From Paenibacillus hemerocallicola (GTDB taxonomy: Bacteria; Bacillota; Bacilli; Paenibacillales; NBRC-103111), in assembly GCF_006265175.1 (NCBI RefSeq), contig NZ_VDCQ01000038.1, positions 1-64,000 of the forward strand: a stretch of 64,000 nt of DNA, in the 5' to 3' direction. This document shows, in pieces, positions 26,238 to 35,797 of the stretch. The notes under the pieces are model-generated. The model saw nothing but the letters and a program-made list of their open reading frames with translations. It had not been told where the DNA came from and searched no databases. The first letter of the stretch is position 1, and each line of letters starts with the position of its first letter. The position numbers were made by a program, and so were the translations under genes.

Positions 26238-27341
26238 ATGACGTCCTTGAAACAAACACCGCTTTACCCCGTATACGCGAAGCATGGCGCGAAAACGATC
26301 GATTTCGGCGGCTGGGATTTGCCGGTGCAATTCGGCGGAATCCAGAACGAGCATGACGCGGTGCGGGAGCGCGCCGGTCTGTTCGACGTATCGCACATGG
26401 GCGAATTTTGGGTTACCGGCGCTGACGCGGAAGCGTTTCTGCAGCGGGTTACGACCAATGACGTGTCCAAGCTGGAGACGAACCAGGCGCAGTATAGCCT
26501 GCTGTGTTATCCGGACGGCGGAGTGGTGGACGATCTGCTCGTATACAAGCTGGCCGGAGATCGGTTCATGCTGGTAGTCAACGCATCGAACATCGACAAA
26601 GACTTCGCGTGGCTGGAGAAGCATGTCCAAGGGAACGTGAAGCTCGAGAACGTTTCCGACGATACGTCTCTTCTGGCGCTGCAAGGACCGCTTGCGGGAG
26701 TCGTATTATCCAAGCTGACCGAAGCGCCGATCGGCGAATTGAAGGGCTTCCGGTTTCTGCCCGACGTGAACGTTGGCGGCGTGCACGCTCTCGTGTCGCG
26801 TACCGGGTATACGGGAGAGGACGGCTTCGAGCTGTATGCAAGCGCCAAGGAAGTGATCCGGCTGTGGGATTTGCTGCTGGAAGCGGGCAAAGAGCATGGC
26901 TTGGAGCCGATAGGCTTGGGCGCGCGCGATACGCTGCGCTTCGAAGCGCGCCTGCCGCTGTACGGCCAGGAGCTGTCCGCCGACATCAGCCCGCTGGAAG
27001 CGGGGCTCGGCTTCTTCGTCAAGCTGGATAAAGGCGACTTTATCGGCCGCGACGCGTTGGCCGGGCAGAAGGCGCAAGGGCTGCCGCGAAAATCAGTCGG
27101 CATCGAGATGATCGACCGGGGCATCCCGCGCTCGCATTATCCGGTGTACTCGCTGGACGATCGCCGGATCGGCGAGGTGACGACCGGCACCCAGTCGCCG
27201 ACGTTCAAGCGCAACGTAGGTTTGGCTCTTATCGAGACGGCTTATACAGCCAACGACACCGAGGTGCTCGTCGAGATCCGCGGCAAGAAGCTGCGGGCGA
27301 AAGTCGTGCCGACGCCATTTTACAAACGGCCGAAGGCTTGA
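26238..27341 (+). CDS. gcvT: Glycine cleavage system T protein (aminomethyltransferase)
   Basis: 367 residues from ATG 26238 after GAGGTG. It transfers the aminomethyl carbon from the lipoyl arm of H protein to tetrahydrofolate, releasing ammonia. Conserved family segments include [16 protein letters not shown] near the start, [55 protein letters not shown] and [18 protein letters not shown]. The C-terminal barrel is complete. First gene of gcvT-gcvPA-gcvPB, controlled by the upstream glycine riboswitch. Confidence 0.97.
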   Translation: MTSLKQTPLYPVYAKHGAKTIDFGGWDLPVQFGGIQNEHDAVRERAGLFDVSHMGEFWVTGADAEAFLQRVTTNDVSKLETNQAQYSLLCYPDGGVVDDLLVYKLAGDRFMLVVNASNIDKDFAWLEKHVQGNVKLENVSDDTSLLALQGPLAGVVLSKLTEAPIGELKGFRFLPDVNVGGVHALVSRTGYTGEDGFELYASAKEVIRLWDLLLEAGKEHGLEPIGLGARDTLRFEARLPLYGQELSADISPLEAGLGFFVKLDKGDFIGRDALAGQKAQGLPRKSVGIEMIDRGIPRSHYPVYSLDDRRIGEVTTGTQSPTFKRNVGLALIETAYTANDTEVLVEIRGKKLRAKVVPTPFYKRPKA

Positions 27342-27491
27342 GTCGGGCGTTCCGAACGGAATGCCCCGGCTGCCACCGTGCTTGCCGTATAGGTACCGCA
27401 TACCGGGTTGTCGTCAATGGAAGACGAGCGTTTTACCGCATGAACAAATAGATTGCCACAGCAGCCCCATATCCGAAAGGAGCATCAAGCG

Positions 27492-28844
27492 ATGAAACAC
27501 CGCTACTTACCGATGACCGAGCAGGACCGCAAGGACATGCTCGCGGCTGTCGGCGTCGCCTCCGTCGACGAGCTGTTCGCCGACATACCGGCGTCCGTCC
27601 GTTTTCAAGGCGAACTCAACATTTCCGAAGCGCTGAACGAGCAGGCGATGCTGCGCCATATGCGCACGCTATCCGGCCGCAACGCCGATTTTGACCGGTA
27701 CGCCAGCTTTCTGGGAGCCGGCATGTACGACCATCATTTGCCCGTTGTCGTCAATCATGTCATTTCCCGTTCCGAATTTTATACGGCTTACACGCCTTAT
27801 CAGCCGGAAATTTCGCAAGGCGAGCTTCAAGCCATCTTCGAATTCCAATCCTACATTTGCGAATTGACCGGCATGGCGGTAGCGAACGCTTCGATGTATG
27901 ACGGCGCGACGGCGCTGGCCGAAGCCGGCGCATTGGCGCATGGCGCGACCAAACGCCGGCAAATCGTCGTATCGCGCGCCGTACATCCGGAAGCGCGGGC
28001 TATTTTGCGGACGTCTGCCCGGGGATTGAACCTCGACGTCATCGAGGTCGGATATGCCGACGGCGTAACGAACGTCGAAGAGCTCAAGTCCGCCGTCGGC
28101 GCCGATACCGCCGCGGTTATCGTGCAATCGCCGAATTTCTTCGGCTGTATCGAGGATGTAGCGGCGATCGAGCCGATCATTCACGGCGCGGGCGGACTGC
28201 TCGTGGTCAGCTGCAACCCGCTGTCGCTGGGCTTGCTCGAGCCTCCCGGCAAGCTGGGCGCCGACATCGTCGTCGGCGATACGCAGCCGTTCGGCATTCC
28301 CGCTTCGTTCGGCGGCCCGTCTTGCGGTTACTTCGCTGTCGCCGACGCGTGGATGCGCCGCATGCCCGGCCGGATCGTCGGCCAGACGGTCGACCGCGAC
28401 GGCAAGCGCGGCTTCGTGCTGACGCTGCAGGCGCGGGAGCAGCACATCCGACGCGAGAAGGCGACATCGAACATATGCTCCAACCAGGCGCTGCTCGCCT
28501 TGTGCGCTTCCGTCTATTTATCGACATTGGGCAAGCAAGGCATCCGTGACGTAGCCGGACTGAACGTTCAAAAAGCGCATTTCGCGGCCAAAGCGATCGG
28601 CTCTCGCAATAAGCTGAAGGTTGCTTTCGCATCGCCGTTCTTCAACGAATTCACGGTGAAGCTGGGTGAAGGCGCGGATGTGGGCGCGATCAACTCCAAG
28701 CTGCTGGAGCACGGCTTTATCGGCGGCTACGATCTCGGTCGAGACTACCCCGAGCTGAAGGGCCATATGCTGATTGCCGTAACGGAGCAGCGCACGAAGG
28801 AAGACATCGAACAGTTTGCCGACAGATTGGAGGAGCTGCTATGA
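27492..28844 (+). CDS. gcvPA: Glycine dehydrogenase (decarboxylating) subunit 1
   Basis: 450 residues. ATG 27492 follows AAAGGAGCATC; the earlier in-frame start at 27453 lies before that site. [21 protein letters not shown] and [12 protein letters not shown] are typical of the N-terminal half of P protein. With GcvPB it forms the split P protein of Bacillota that decarboxylates glycine and loads aminomethyl onto lipoyl-H protein. It overlaps gcvPB by four bases (ATGA), as expected for a heteromer made in equal amounts. Confidence 0.97.
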   Translation: MKHRYLPMTEQDRKDMLAAVGVASVDELFADIPASVRFQGELNISEALNEQAMLRHMRTLSGRNADFDRYASFLGAGMYDHHLPVVVNHVISRSEFYTAYTPYQPEISQGELQAIFEFQSYICELTGMAVANASMYDGATALAEAGALAHGATKRRQIVVSRAVHPEARAILRTSARGLNLDVIEVGYADGVTNVEELKSAVGADTAAVIVQSPNFFGCIEDVAAIEPIIHGAGGLLVVSCNPLSLGLLEPPGKLGADIVVGDTQPFGIPASFGGPSCGYFAVADAWMRRMPGRIVGQTVDRDGKRGFVLTLQAREQHIRREKATSNICSNQALLALCASVYLSTLGKQGIRDVAGLNVQKAHFAAKAIGSRNKLKVAFASPFFNEFTVKLGEGADVGAINSKLLEHGFIGGYDLGRDYPELKGHMLIAVTEQRTKEDIEQFADRLEELL

Positions 28845-30358
28845 GCACGACGAGCCAAACGGAAACGATACAGGCGGGCGAAGCCCAGCAGTCGCAGCCG
28901 GTGAAGCACGACAAGGCGTTGATTTTCGAATTGAGCAAGCCGGGCCGCGTAGCTTATTCGCTGCCGGAATGCGACGTGCCCGAGACGCCTGTGGAGGAGC
29001 TGATCCCGCAGAAGCTGCTGCGCACGAAGCCGGCCGAGCTGCCGGAAGTATACGAGGTCGACGTCATGCGCCACTACACGGCGTTGTCGCGCCGCAACTT
29101 CGGAATCGATAACGGCTTCTACCCTCTCGGTTCCTGTACGATGAAATATAACCCGAAAATCAACGAAGACGTGGCACGGTTTGCGGGAATGGCGAAAATT
29201 CATCCGTACCAGCCGGAGGAATCGATCCAAGGGGCATTGGAGCTGCTGTATACGCTGCAAAACGACTTGGCCGAGATTACCGGCATGGACCGCGTTACGC
29301 TTCAGCCGGCTGCGGGAGCCCACGGCGAATGGACCGGTCTGATGCTGATCCGCGCCTATCACGAGAGCCGCGGCGAGAAACGGACGAAGGTCATCGTACC
29401 CGATTCGTCGCACGGCACGAACCCGGCCAGCGCTACGGTCGCGGGCTTCGACACGATTACGATCAAATCCGACGACAGAGGGCTTGTCGATCTCGACGCG
29501 CTCCGCGCGGCGGTAGGCTCCGACACGGCGGCTCTCATGCTGACGAACCCGAATACGCTGGGCTTGTTCGAGGAGCAAATCGTGGAAATCGCGCGAATCG
29601 TCCATGAGGCGGGCGGCCTGCTCTACTACGACGGTGCGAATTCGAACGCCATTCTCGGCATCGCGCGTCCGGGCGACATGGGCTTCGACGTCGTTCACTT
29701 GAATTTGCACAAAACGATGAGCACTCCTCACGGCGGCGGCGGCCCCGGCGCGGGTCCGGTAGGCGTGAAGCAGAAGCTAGTTCCGTTTCTGCCGGCTCCG
29801 AACGTGGCGCGCAGGGCGGACGGCACTTATTATCTCGATACCGATTATCCGCAATCGATCGGCCGCGTCAAAGCGTTTTACGGAAACTTCGGCATCCTTG
29901 TTCGCGCTTATACGTACATTCGCACGCTCGGCGGCAAAGGCTTGCGTCAAGTATCCGAGAACGCCGTCCTGAACGCCAACTATATGATGAGACGGCTTGC
30001 CTCCCATTACGACGTGCCGTTCGACCGTCCGTGCAAGCACGAATTCGTCATGTCGGGCAAGCGGCAGAAGAAGCTGGGCGTACGCACGCTGGATATCGCC
30101 AAGCGGCTGCTCGACTTCGGCTACCATCCGCCGACGATCTACTTCCCGTTGAACGTGGAAGAGTGCATCATGATCGAGCCGACGGAAACGGAGAGCAAGG
30201 AAACGCTCGACGCTTTCATCGACACGATGATCCAAATCGCCAAGGAAGCCGAAGACAATCCGGAGCTCGTCGTAAACGCTCCGTACACGACCGTCGTCAA
30301 GCGGCTGGACGAAGCGCAAGCGGCACGCAAGCCGGTGCTGAACTGCACTTGCGGCTGA
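28841..30358 (+). CDS. gcvPB: Glycine dehydrogenase (decarboxylating) subunit 2
   Basis: 505 residues, the C-terminal half of the split P protein. The PLP-binding lysine is Lys291 in [31 protein letters not shown] (about residue 98) and HPYQPEE are also conserved. The first ~25 residues ([19 protein letters not shown]) are an unusually long polar leader compared with most homologues. The gene ends with a C-terminal NCTCG. No gcvH gene follows, so H protein must be encoded elsewhere. Confidence 0.97.
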   Translation: MSTTSQTETIQAGEAQQSQPVKHDKALIFELSKPGRVAYSLPECDVPETPVEELIPQKLLRTKPAELPEVYEVDVMRHYTALSRRNFGIDNGFYPLGSCTMKYNPKINEDVARFAGMAKIHPYQPEESIQGALELLYTLQNDLAEITGMDRVTLQPAAGAHGEWTGLMLIRAYHESRGEKRTKVIVPDSSHGTNPASATVAGFDTITIKSDDRGLVDLDALRAAVGSDTAALMLTNPNTLGLFEEQIVEIARIVHEAGGLLYYDGANSNAILGIARPGDMGFDVVHLNLHKTMSTPHGGGGPGAGPVGVKQKLVPFLPAPNVARRADGTYYLDTDYPQSIGRVKAFYGNFGILVRAYTYIRTLGGKGLRQVSENAVLNANYMMRRLASHYDVPFDRPCKHEFVMSGKRQKKLGVRTLDIAKRLLDFGYHPPTIYFPLNVEECIMIEPTETESKETLDAFIDTMIQIAKEAEDNPELVVNAPYTTVVKRLDEAQAARKPVLNCTCG

Positions 30359-30459
30359 AGCCGAAGCGGCATTCCGTACACAGCCGTGGGTCGGACTTTT
30401 GTAATTCCGGACAAAACGTAGTACGATAAAATAGAACAGCTTGCTTGTACGAAGGAGTA

Positions 30460-30491
30460 CCCGCGGGATTGTCCGCGGGGCTTCTTTTTTT
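30460..30491 (+). terminator. Terminator after gcvPB
   Basis: CCCGCGG and CCGCGGG pair around GATTGT and are followed by GCTTCTTTTTTT. It separates gcvPB from lipM, whose ribosome site starts at 30492. Confidence 0.8.
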
Positions 30492-30506
30492 GAGGGGGAC
30501 GAAACG

Positions 30507-31358
30507 ATGCCGGAATCGGTCTGGAGATTTATAAAATCGGGAAACGGAACGCCCGCCGACAATATGGCGATCGACGAAGCGATGCTGATCGCGCACAGCG
30601 AAGGGAAGACGCCGCCGACAGTGCGCTTCTATGGATGGGACCCGGCCACGCTATCCATCGGTTACTTTCAGAGGGCGGAGGATGAGGTCGATTTCGAGGA
30701 GCTGCGCAAGCAGGGAATCGGCTTCGTCAGACGGCCGACGGGGGGGCGGGCGGTGCTGCACGACCGCGAGCTTACCTACAGCATGATCGTCTCGGAGGAC
30801 TACCCGGACATGCCGACGACGGTTAACGAAGCGTACCGCGTATTAAGCGAAGGACTTCTGCACGGATTCCGCAACTTGGGACTGCGCGCGGAGATGGTCA
30901 ATCTGGGAGCGGAAGAGGAGAAGGCGAAATACGCCTCGACCGCGGGATCGGCCGCCTGCTTCGATTCCCCTTCCTGGTATGAGCTCGTCGTGGAAGGGCG
31001 GAAAATCGCCGGAAGCGCCCAGACCAGATCGCGGGGCGTCATTTTGCAGCACGGCTCGATATTGCTCGAGATGGACGTGGACCAGCTGTTCTCGCTGCTG
31101 CGCTTCTCCAACGAGCGCGTGAAGGAGAGGCTGAAGCAATCGTTTCATACGAAGGCGGTATCGATCGGCGACATATGCCGGGCTATGGGGAGACCGGCCA
31201 TCACTTATTCGCAGGCGGAGGCGGCGTTCCGTGACGGAATCGGCGAAGGCTTGGGCGTCCTTCTCGCGGAAGGGGAGCTGACACATTACGAGAAGGAGCT
31301 GGCCGCCCAGCTGGCCGCGGAAAAATACGGGAGCAGCGACTGGAGTCACAGACGCTGA
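30507..31358 (+). CDS. lipM: Octanoyltransferase LipM (lipoate-protein ligase A family)
   Basis: 283 residues from ATG 30507 after GAGGGGGAC. RRPTGGRAVLHDRELTYS (about residues 75-92) is the lipoyl/octanoyl-binding motif of the family. Cys151 in AACFDSPSWYEL and Lys166 in GRKIAGSAQTR match the catalytic Cys and conserved Lys of Bacillus LipM. LipM moves octanoate from acyl carrier protein to GcvH, the first step of lipoate synthesis. Its place behind the glycine cleavage genes fits, because GcvH is both its substrate and the partner of P and T proteins. A lipoate scavenging ligase is the alternative, but the Cys argues for LipM. Confidence 0.88.
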   Translation: MPESVWRFIKSGNGTPADNMAIDEAMLIAHSEGKTPPTVRFYGWDPATLSIGYFQRAEDEVDFEELRKQGIGFVRRPTGGRAVLHDRELTYSMIVSEDYPDMPTTVNEAYRVLSEGLLHGFRNLGLRAEMVNLGAEEEKAKYASTAGSAACFDSPSWYELVVEGRKIAGSAQTRSRGVILQHGSILLEMDVDQLFSLLRFSNERVKERLKQSFHTKAVSIGDICRAMGRPAITYSQAEAAFRDGIGEGLGVLLAEGELTHYEKELAAQLAAEKYGSSDWSHRR

Positions 31359-31377
31359 GATCGATGCGAATCCGATA

Positions 31378-31410
31378 AAGCTCTGCGGCATATTCCGCAG
31401 AGCTTTTTTT
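31378..31410 (+). terminator. Terminator after lipM
   Basis: AAAGCTCTGCGG and CCGCAGAGCTTT pair around CATATT and run into TTTTT. The arms are symmetrical, so it may also work for minus-strand transcripts. Confidence 0.9.
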
Positions 31411-31504
31411 CTCAGCGCAAGCATAATGCGCGTTCAGAAGAGTATGCATCGTATGATCGGTGAAGGCTTTCCGCCTGTGCCGGCGCTCGCGTGACCGATA
31501 ATCC

Positions 31505-31705
31505 AGACAATAGCGGAACTGGCGTCTCTTATTGACCCCACAGCCCGTGTCAGTCGCAAAATAACGGAAAACAGCTCCGCTATTCCGCTGTTCCCTACAC
31601 CTTTTCACCCCGAAAGTTCCAATTAACGGAAGCCTGTGCCGTTATATTCAGGAGTGCCATGAAATCTGGACAATAACGGAAATCAGTTCCTTTATTTATG
31701 GCAGC
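31505..31705. repeat. Four degenerate copies of a ~25-bp palindromic intergenic repeat
   Basis: CAATAGCGGAACTGGC.. (31507), AAATAACGGAAAACAGCTCC (31559), CAATTAACGGAAGCCTGTGCC (31617) and CAATAACGGAAATCAGTTCC (31669) are variants of one short palindrome, ending in TTAT or TATT. Relatives occur at 35265-35410, 47995-48200 and 51865-52045. No gene lies between 31359 and 31786. Confidence 0.5.
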
Positions 31706-31786
31706 ATGTTGCACCGCTTCATTAAAAGGCTTCCAGGTTGTATCGAACTATGCACCCGCCGGCCTTCTCCTTGAATCGGACACGGT

Positions 31787-33652
31787 CTAAATCCACCAAG
31801 CTTGAGCGCTGCGCGGAGATAGCGCGACTTCGTCGCCCGGGGGCATCTCGCATGGGTCCCCGCTCCAGAATTCGGTCCAACGGGCCGCTTTCCCGCGAAA
31901 TGGCTCGGGCAGCTTCTGCACGCGAAAGTCGTCGCCGAGATTGAACAGGACTAGCAGCTTCCGGCCGCTGCTCTCGGCAACCACGATCGGCAGCTCGTCG
32001 CCGTCATGCTCGAACATGTTGACCGGTTTTCCCGGAGCTACATCAGCCTCCAGCAGACGGCCGAGCAGCCCGGTGCCGACGGCATTCAGCTTGCCGAGCG
32101 CATCTCCGAGAATGAGATCTCCGCCGCTTACGAGACAGGCGAGCGTCAGCGTCTTGGCCTCCTCGAGATTCATCTCGCGGCCGCTGCCCCAGTTCGCGCC
32201 AGCTCTCCACGGGTTTTGTCCCTGCCGCCGGTTGAAGGCGGGATCGTCCGACGTTTCCTTGCAGCGGACGATAGCGAAGTCGGGGTCGGTATTGCCGAAC
32301 GTCCCCTGCATCCACCATCGCGCCATCATCGAACGGATGTTTTGGCGGATATGGCTCCAATAGTTATGGATGTCTCCCGTCGTCCGATGGGCGTCCGCTA
32401 CCCCGGCAACCGCCTCGTACGGGGCTCCGCAGGCCAGTAGATAGGAATCGCCGATGGCGGTCCGAATCGTCTCGAACAGTTTGCGCAGCATGCCCGCATG
32501 CGAAAGGTCATTGACCGCGAACGACGATGCGCCGAGAAGCATCTGCGCAAAGTCGCATTTGAAATAAGTAAACCCGTCCCGGCGCAGCCTGGCGAATTGT
32601 TCTCCGATATGCCGGACGACCTCGTGGTGGGTAATATCGAGCTGCGCCATGCTGCCGTAGCTGAAGTTTTTCACATAGACGTTGCCCTGTCCGTCGCCGA
32701 CGAACCAGTCGGGGTGATCCCGGTATAACGGCGTATAGACGCTGACCATCAGCGGAGCCGTCCATATGCCCGGCTCATAGCCGGTTTTACGGATTTGCGA
32801 GCACAGCCCGGTCAAACTGTCGGGAAATTTCCAACCGCCTTCCCATACTCCCCATTGGCATTCGTAGCCTTCGTCCACGACCATGTACTGAAGCGCATCG
32901 CCGTATGTATTGCGCGCCTCGTGGGCATTGGCGAGAACGTCGTCGCTGCTGACGGCGCCCGCATAATAATCCCATGAGTTCCATCCGGCGACGCGCTTCC
33001 TGAAACGCAGCGAACCGTCCAGCCTTTCGCGGACCAGCCCGGCATACCGCCCGAGCAATTCGGTCCCATCCGGGCCCTCCAGCACGATCAGATGGGCCAG
33101 CGTTTCCGAGCGACCCGGGGCGAACTGTCTCGGCGACTGCAAATGAATGCCGACGCCGAAGGCGCCGTCGCGATGAGGCTTATCGTGCAGCACGGGAAAG
33201 TCCGCGAAGCAATCGCCGTAAGGCGGCAAAGCGCCGATCAGAACCGCGCTGCCTCCGCTTCTGCGGGAAAATACAGTAACCATCGCCGAAGCATCCGCTG
33301 GCTCCGACCATTCGTTCGGGCGATGTACGGGACGAACGCCGGAAAGCTTGGAAAAATCCCGAGAATGATACAGCTGCATATAGTCCCTGGCATCGAGAAC
33401 GGGAGTAAACCGCCCCGCAGGCCACTCGATACAGATGCGCTGAAGGTGGAGAGGGAACGGGCCGTCATTCCGGAGCGAGACGGCATATACGCCCTTGTCG
33501 CCGCGATCCAAAGATAAGGACACCGAGTCCCAACGGTAAACGGTTCCGTGCTCCGACGATTCCTCCGATGCTTCGCTGCCGCGATATGAGCGGCCCGAGC
33601 AAACGATTTTTACGACTGCTTTGCCGAACTGGATCGATTGTAGGAAATTCAT
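31787..33652 (-). CDS. GH36-like alpha-galactosidase
   Basis: 621 residues from ATG 33652 (GGATGG lies before it; an in-frame GTG is two codons upstream). An N-terminal beta-sandwich (~residues 1-215) precedes a TIM barrel that opens with VAGWNSWDYYAGAVSSDD. Asp367 in TYFKCDF is the expected nucleophile and Asp427 in HRTTGD the expected acid/base, as in clan GH-D (GH27/GH36). A C-terminal beta domain closes the protein. No signal peptide, so it acts on imported alpha-galactosides or related sugars. It is divergent from an AraC regulator gene that probably controls it. Other GH-D specificities, such as alpha-N-acetylgalactosaminidase, cannot be excluded. Confidence 0.85.
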   Translation of the reverse strand: MNFLQSIQFGKAVVKIVCSGRSYRGSEASEESSEHGTVYRWDSVSLSLDRGDKGVYAVSLRNDGPFPLHLQRICIEWPAGRFTPVLDARDYMQLYHSRDFSKLSGVRPVHRPNEWSEPADASAMVTVFSRRSGGSAVLIGALPPYGDCFADFPVLHDKPHRDGAFGVGIHLQSPRQFAPGRSETLAHLIVLEGPDGTELLGRYAGLVRERLDGSLRFRKRVAGWNSWDYYAGAVSSDDVLANAHEARNTYGDALQYMVVDEGYECQWGVWEGGWKFPDSLTGLCSQIRKTGYEPGIWTAPLMVSVYTPLYRDHPDWFVGDGQGNVYVKNFSYGSMAQLDITHHEVVRHIGEQFARLRRDGFTYFKCDFAQMLLGASSFAVNDLSHAGMLRKLFETIRTAIGDSYLLACGAPYEAVAGVADAHRTTGDIHNYWSHIRQNIRSMMARWWMQGTFGNTDPDFAIVRCKETSDDPAFNRRQGQNPWRAGANWGSGREMNLEEAKTLTLACLVSGGDLILGDALGKLNAVGTGLLGRLLEADVAPGKPVNMFEHDGDELPIVVAESSGRKLLVLFNLGDDFRVQKLPEPFRGKAARWTEFWSGDPCEMPPGDEVALSPRSAQAWWI

Positions 33653-33925
33653 GGGCACACCATCCGTTTGGGAAATTGGACTATGCCCGGGTCTGGCCCT
33701 CCGCGGGTTAGTCTACGCGAAGCATACGTCATATTGCGGCAAGCGGCCATAGAATATGGTGACTTGGACATGGAGAAATGTAACTTGACGGAACGGGATA
33801 CCCGGAAGGAGGAGGCTGCAACTGTCGTACTCCCGGCCGTACGCAAAATGAGCGGTCCACATATACGGCCGCACGTTGTACAATGAAAGCGAATCGAAGT
33901 CAGGAACGGGAGGGGCTGAGCCTAT

Positions 33926-34810
33926 ATGAGTGCGGAGCAATACGGAGTCTCCATCAATCCGTTCCCCAGACCGGGGGAGCTGACGGTGCTGTTCGCCGGA
34001 AGCAATCAAACCGCGCCTTTGCATCAAGTTGGCCCCCATGCGCTGGACTATCATTTGGTGCATTTGATCGTTTCGGGCAAAGGCAGCTTTACGTGGAGAG
34101 GGCAACGGCGCGAGTTGAAGGCGGGGGATTGCTTTTTCATTTACCCGGGCGAGCTGACCGGTTACTCGTCCGACGGTGCGGACCCGTGGAGCTATAGCTG
34201 GATCGGCTTTCGGGGAACCGAAGCGGATAAATTGCTCAAGGAAGCGGGAATCAGTCCGGATAGTCCGGTTGCGGTCGGGTCGGCGGAATCGGGAAGCCGC
34301 CTCTTGCGAACCTTGTTCGGCCGGACGCAGCAAACGCTTCGTTCGGGAAAGGCCGGCAGCGATTTGAGGGCGGGAGCGTACTTGAGGCACATTTTCGGCG
34401 AATTCGTCGATCGTATAGCGGCGCCGCCCGAGGAAGCCGGGGAGCATCCTTCGGAAGCCGAGCTGCGGCGACGCATCGGTCTGGCGATCCGTTGGCTCGC
34501 CCTGCAATACCATAGGCCGGTTTCCATCGAGGAGCTGGCCAAGGAGTCCGGGTACCATCGCGCCTATTTGACGAGAATGTTCAAAAAAGCGACGGGGCTA
34601 AGCCCCGCCCGATATTTGCTGAAGCTGCGCATGGAGCGCGCCCTGCTGCTGCTTCGGGAGCCGCTGACCGTCTCGCAGATTGCGGCTTCGGTAGGGTACG
34701 CAGATCCTTTCCACTTCTCCAAGCAGTTCAAGAAGTGGCACGGCCGGTCCCCGACCGAGCTGCGGGGCATCCGTCCCGGGATGGAGCACTTTCAGCCGAG
34801 GGAGGAGTAA
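33926..34810 (+). CDS. AraC-family regulator with cupin sensor domain
   Basis: 294 residues from ATG 33926. The N-terminal ~130 residues form a cupin-like arabinose-binding domain (DYHLVHLIVSGKGSFTWRG, LKAGDCFFIYPGELTGY). The C-terminal ~100 are the AraC double helix-turn-helix (VSIEELAKESGYHRAYLTRMFK, VSQIAASVGYADPFHFSKQFKKWHGRSP). Regulators of this build (MsmR/RafR-like) activate alpha-galactoside genes when they bind the sugar. Its target is probably the divergent GH36-like gene; the 273-base gap between the two starts should contain the operator, which I could not pick out. Confidence 0.9.
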   Translation: MSAEQYGVSINPFPRPGELTVLFAGSNQTAPLHQVGPHALDYHLVHLIVSGKGSFTWRGQRRELKAGDCFFIYPGELTGYSSDGADPWSYSWIGFRGTEADKLLKEAGISPDSPVAVGSAESGSRLLRTLFGRTQQTLRSGKAGSDLRAGAYLRHIFGEFVDRIAAPPEEAGEHPSEAELRRRIGLAIRWLALQYHRPVSIEELAKESGYHRAYLTRMFKKATGLSPARYLLKLRMERALLLLREPLTVSQIAASVGYADPFHFSKQFKKWHGRSPTELRGIRPGMEHFQPREE

Positions 34811-34827
34811 ATATAGCGCAGCTTGTA

Positions 34828-35082
34828 TCGGCCACGATAGGCCGAATTGCCCTAAGGCCAAACCTCTTTAGGCCGAACCGCGCTAGAGCTTGAACCGTGC
34901 TGGAGCTTGAACCGTGCTGGGGCTTGAATCGCGCTGGGGCTTGAATCGCGCTGGGGCTTGAATCGCGCTAAGTCTTGAATCGCGCTGGGGCTTGAACCGC
35001 ACTAAGACTTGAACCGCACAAGAGCTTAAACCGCCCTAGTGCTTGAATCGCCCTAGGGCTTGAACCGCTCTTAGGATCGAAC
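34828..35082. repeat. 17-bp minisatellite, about 15 units
   Basis: Eleven well-matched units of consensus CGCGCTGGGGCTTGAAY run exactly in phase from 34879 to 35065, with about three degenerate units before and one after. Seventeen is not a multiple of three and no reading frame spans the array, so it is non-coding. It begins 17 bases after the AraC regulator stop codon. Confidence 0.9.
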
Positions 35083-35665
35083 CTCCACGACATCGCCCCG
35101 CGGCATTACGGGACTTGTACCTACGTGGAGATAAATGTCAAGTTGTCGAGCCTTGCGACGCGTCGTGCGCGGCTTTTGAGAAAGAGGGACGAGATGGAGG
35201 GCCACGAAAATTCAACAGCCATGCATGAACTGTAAAAGATGCCGTTAATTTTTGTAATCATGCGATATTCGTCGAATTAAATGGAAAATATGCAGGTAAA
35301 TAGCACTTTAGCCGCCATATGGTCGGAAACGAACGAAATAACGGGACATTTTCCAGCTAATTATGCGCAACCGACAACTCATCCCTCAACTAACTGCATG
35401 TTTTACAGTTCATTCGCATATTCCACGACCCTTTGGAAGAAATGTGCAATCTGACACTTTTCCGGCACGCTTATGTAAGCAAATAGCCGTCTCTAGCAGC
35501 TCTTATATGCCGTAAAGATTAGCGGGAGCTGGAAATAGTGGATGTTCGGAGCTCTTACATCGGGGCGAGTTGGGCGAAAACGGGACATTGCCCCCAAGTA
35601 AAAGCCCCAAACATCTCTTAACGTCCGGAAATTTCGGGTTATATCCAAAATAAGGTGCAAAGGAC
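35083..35665. other. Gene-free stretch with short interspersed repeats
   Basis: No gene on either strand. ATTAAATGGAAAATATGCAGG (35276) and AAATAACGGGACATTTTCCAG (35336, reversed sense) belong to the short palindromic repeat family also seen at 31.5, 48.1 and 51.9 kb. ACTGCATGTTTTACAGTTCA and AGCAGCTCTTATATGCCG are weaker relatives. Confidence 0.5.
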
Positions 35666-35794
35666 CTCTATGCGTTTTATTCCTCTCCGGGAGACGAACT
35701 GCGTAAAGCTCTATGCGTTTTATTCCTCTCCGGGAGACGAACTGCGTAAAGCTCTATGCGTTTTATTCCTCTCCGGGAGGCGAACTGCGTAAAG
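35666..35794. repeat. Three tandem copies of a 43-bp unit
   Basis: The unit begins CTCTATGCGTTTTATTCCTC and ends ACTGCGTAAAG; copies start at 35666, 35709 and 35752. The first two are identical and the third differs at one base (GGAGGC for GGAGAC). The array ends three bases from the stop codon of the minus-strand GntR-SBP gene, so it forms the 3' untranslated part of that mRNA. Confidence 0.92.
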
Positions 35795-35797
35795 CCC

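Noticed and set aside
34828-35082. Possible CRISPR array
   Set aside because: The 17-bp units follow each other without spacers and no cas gene is near.
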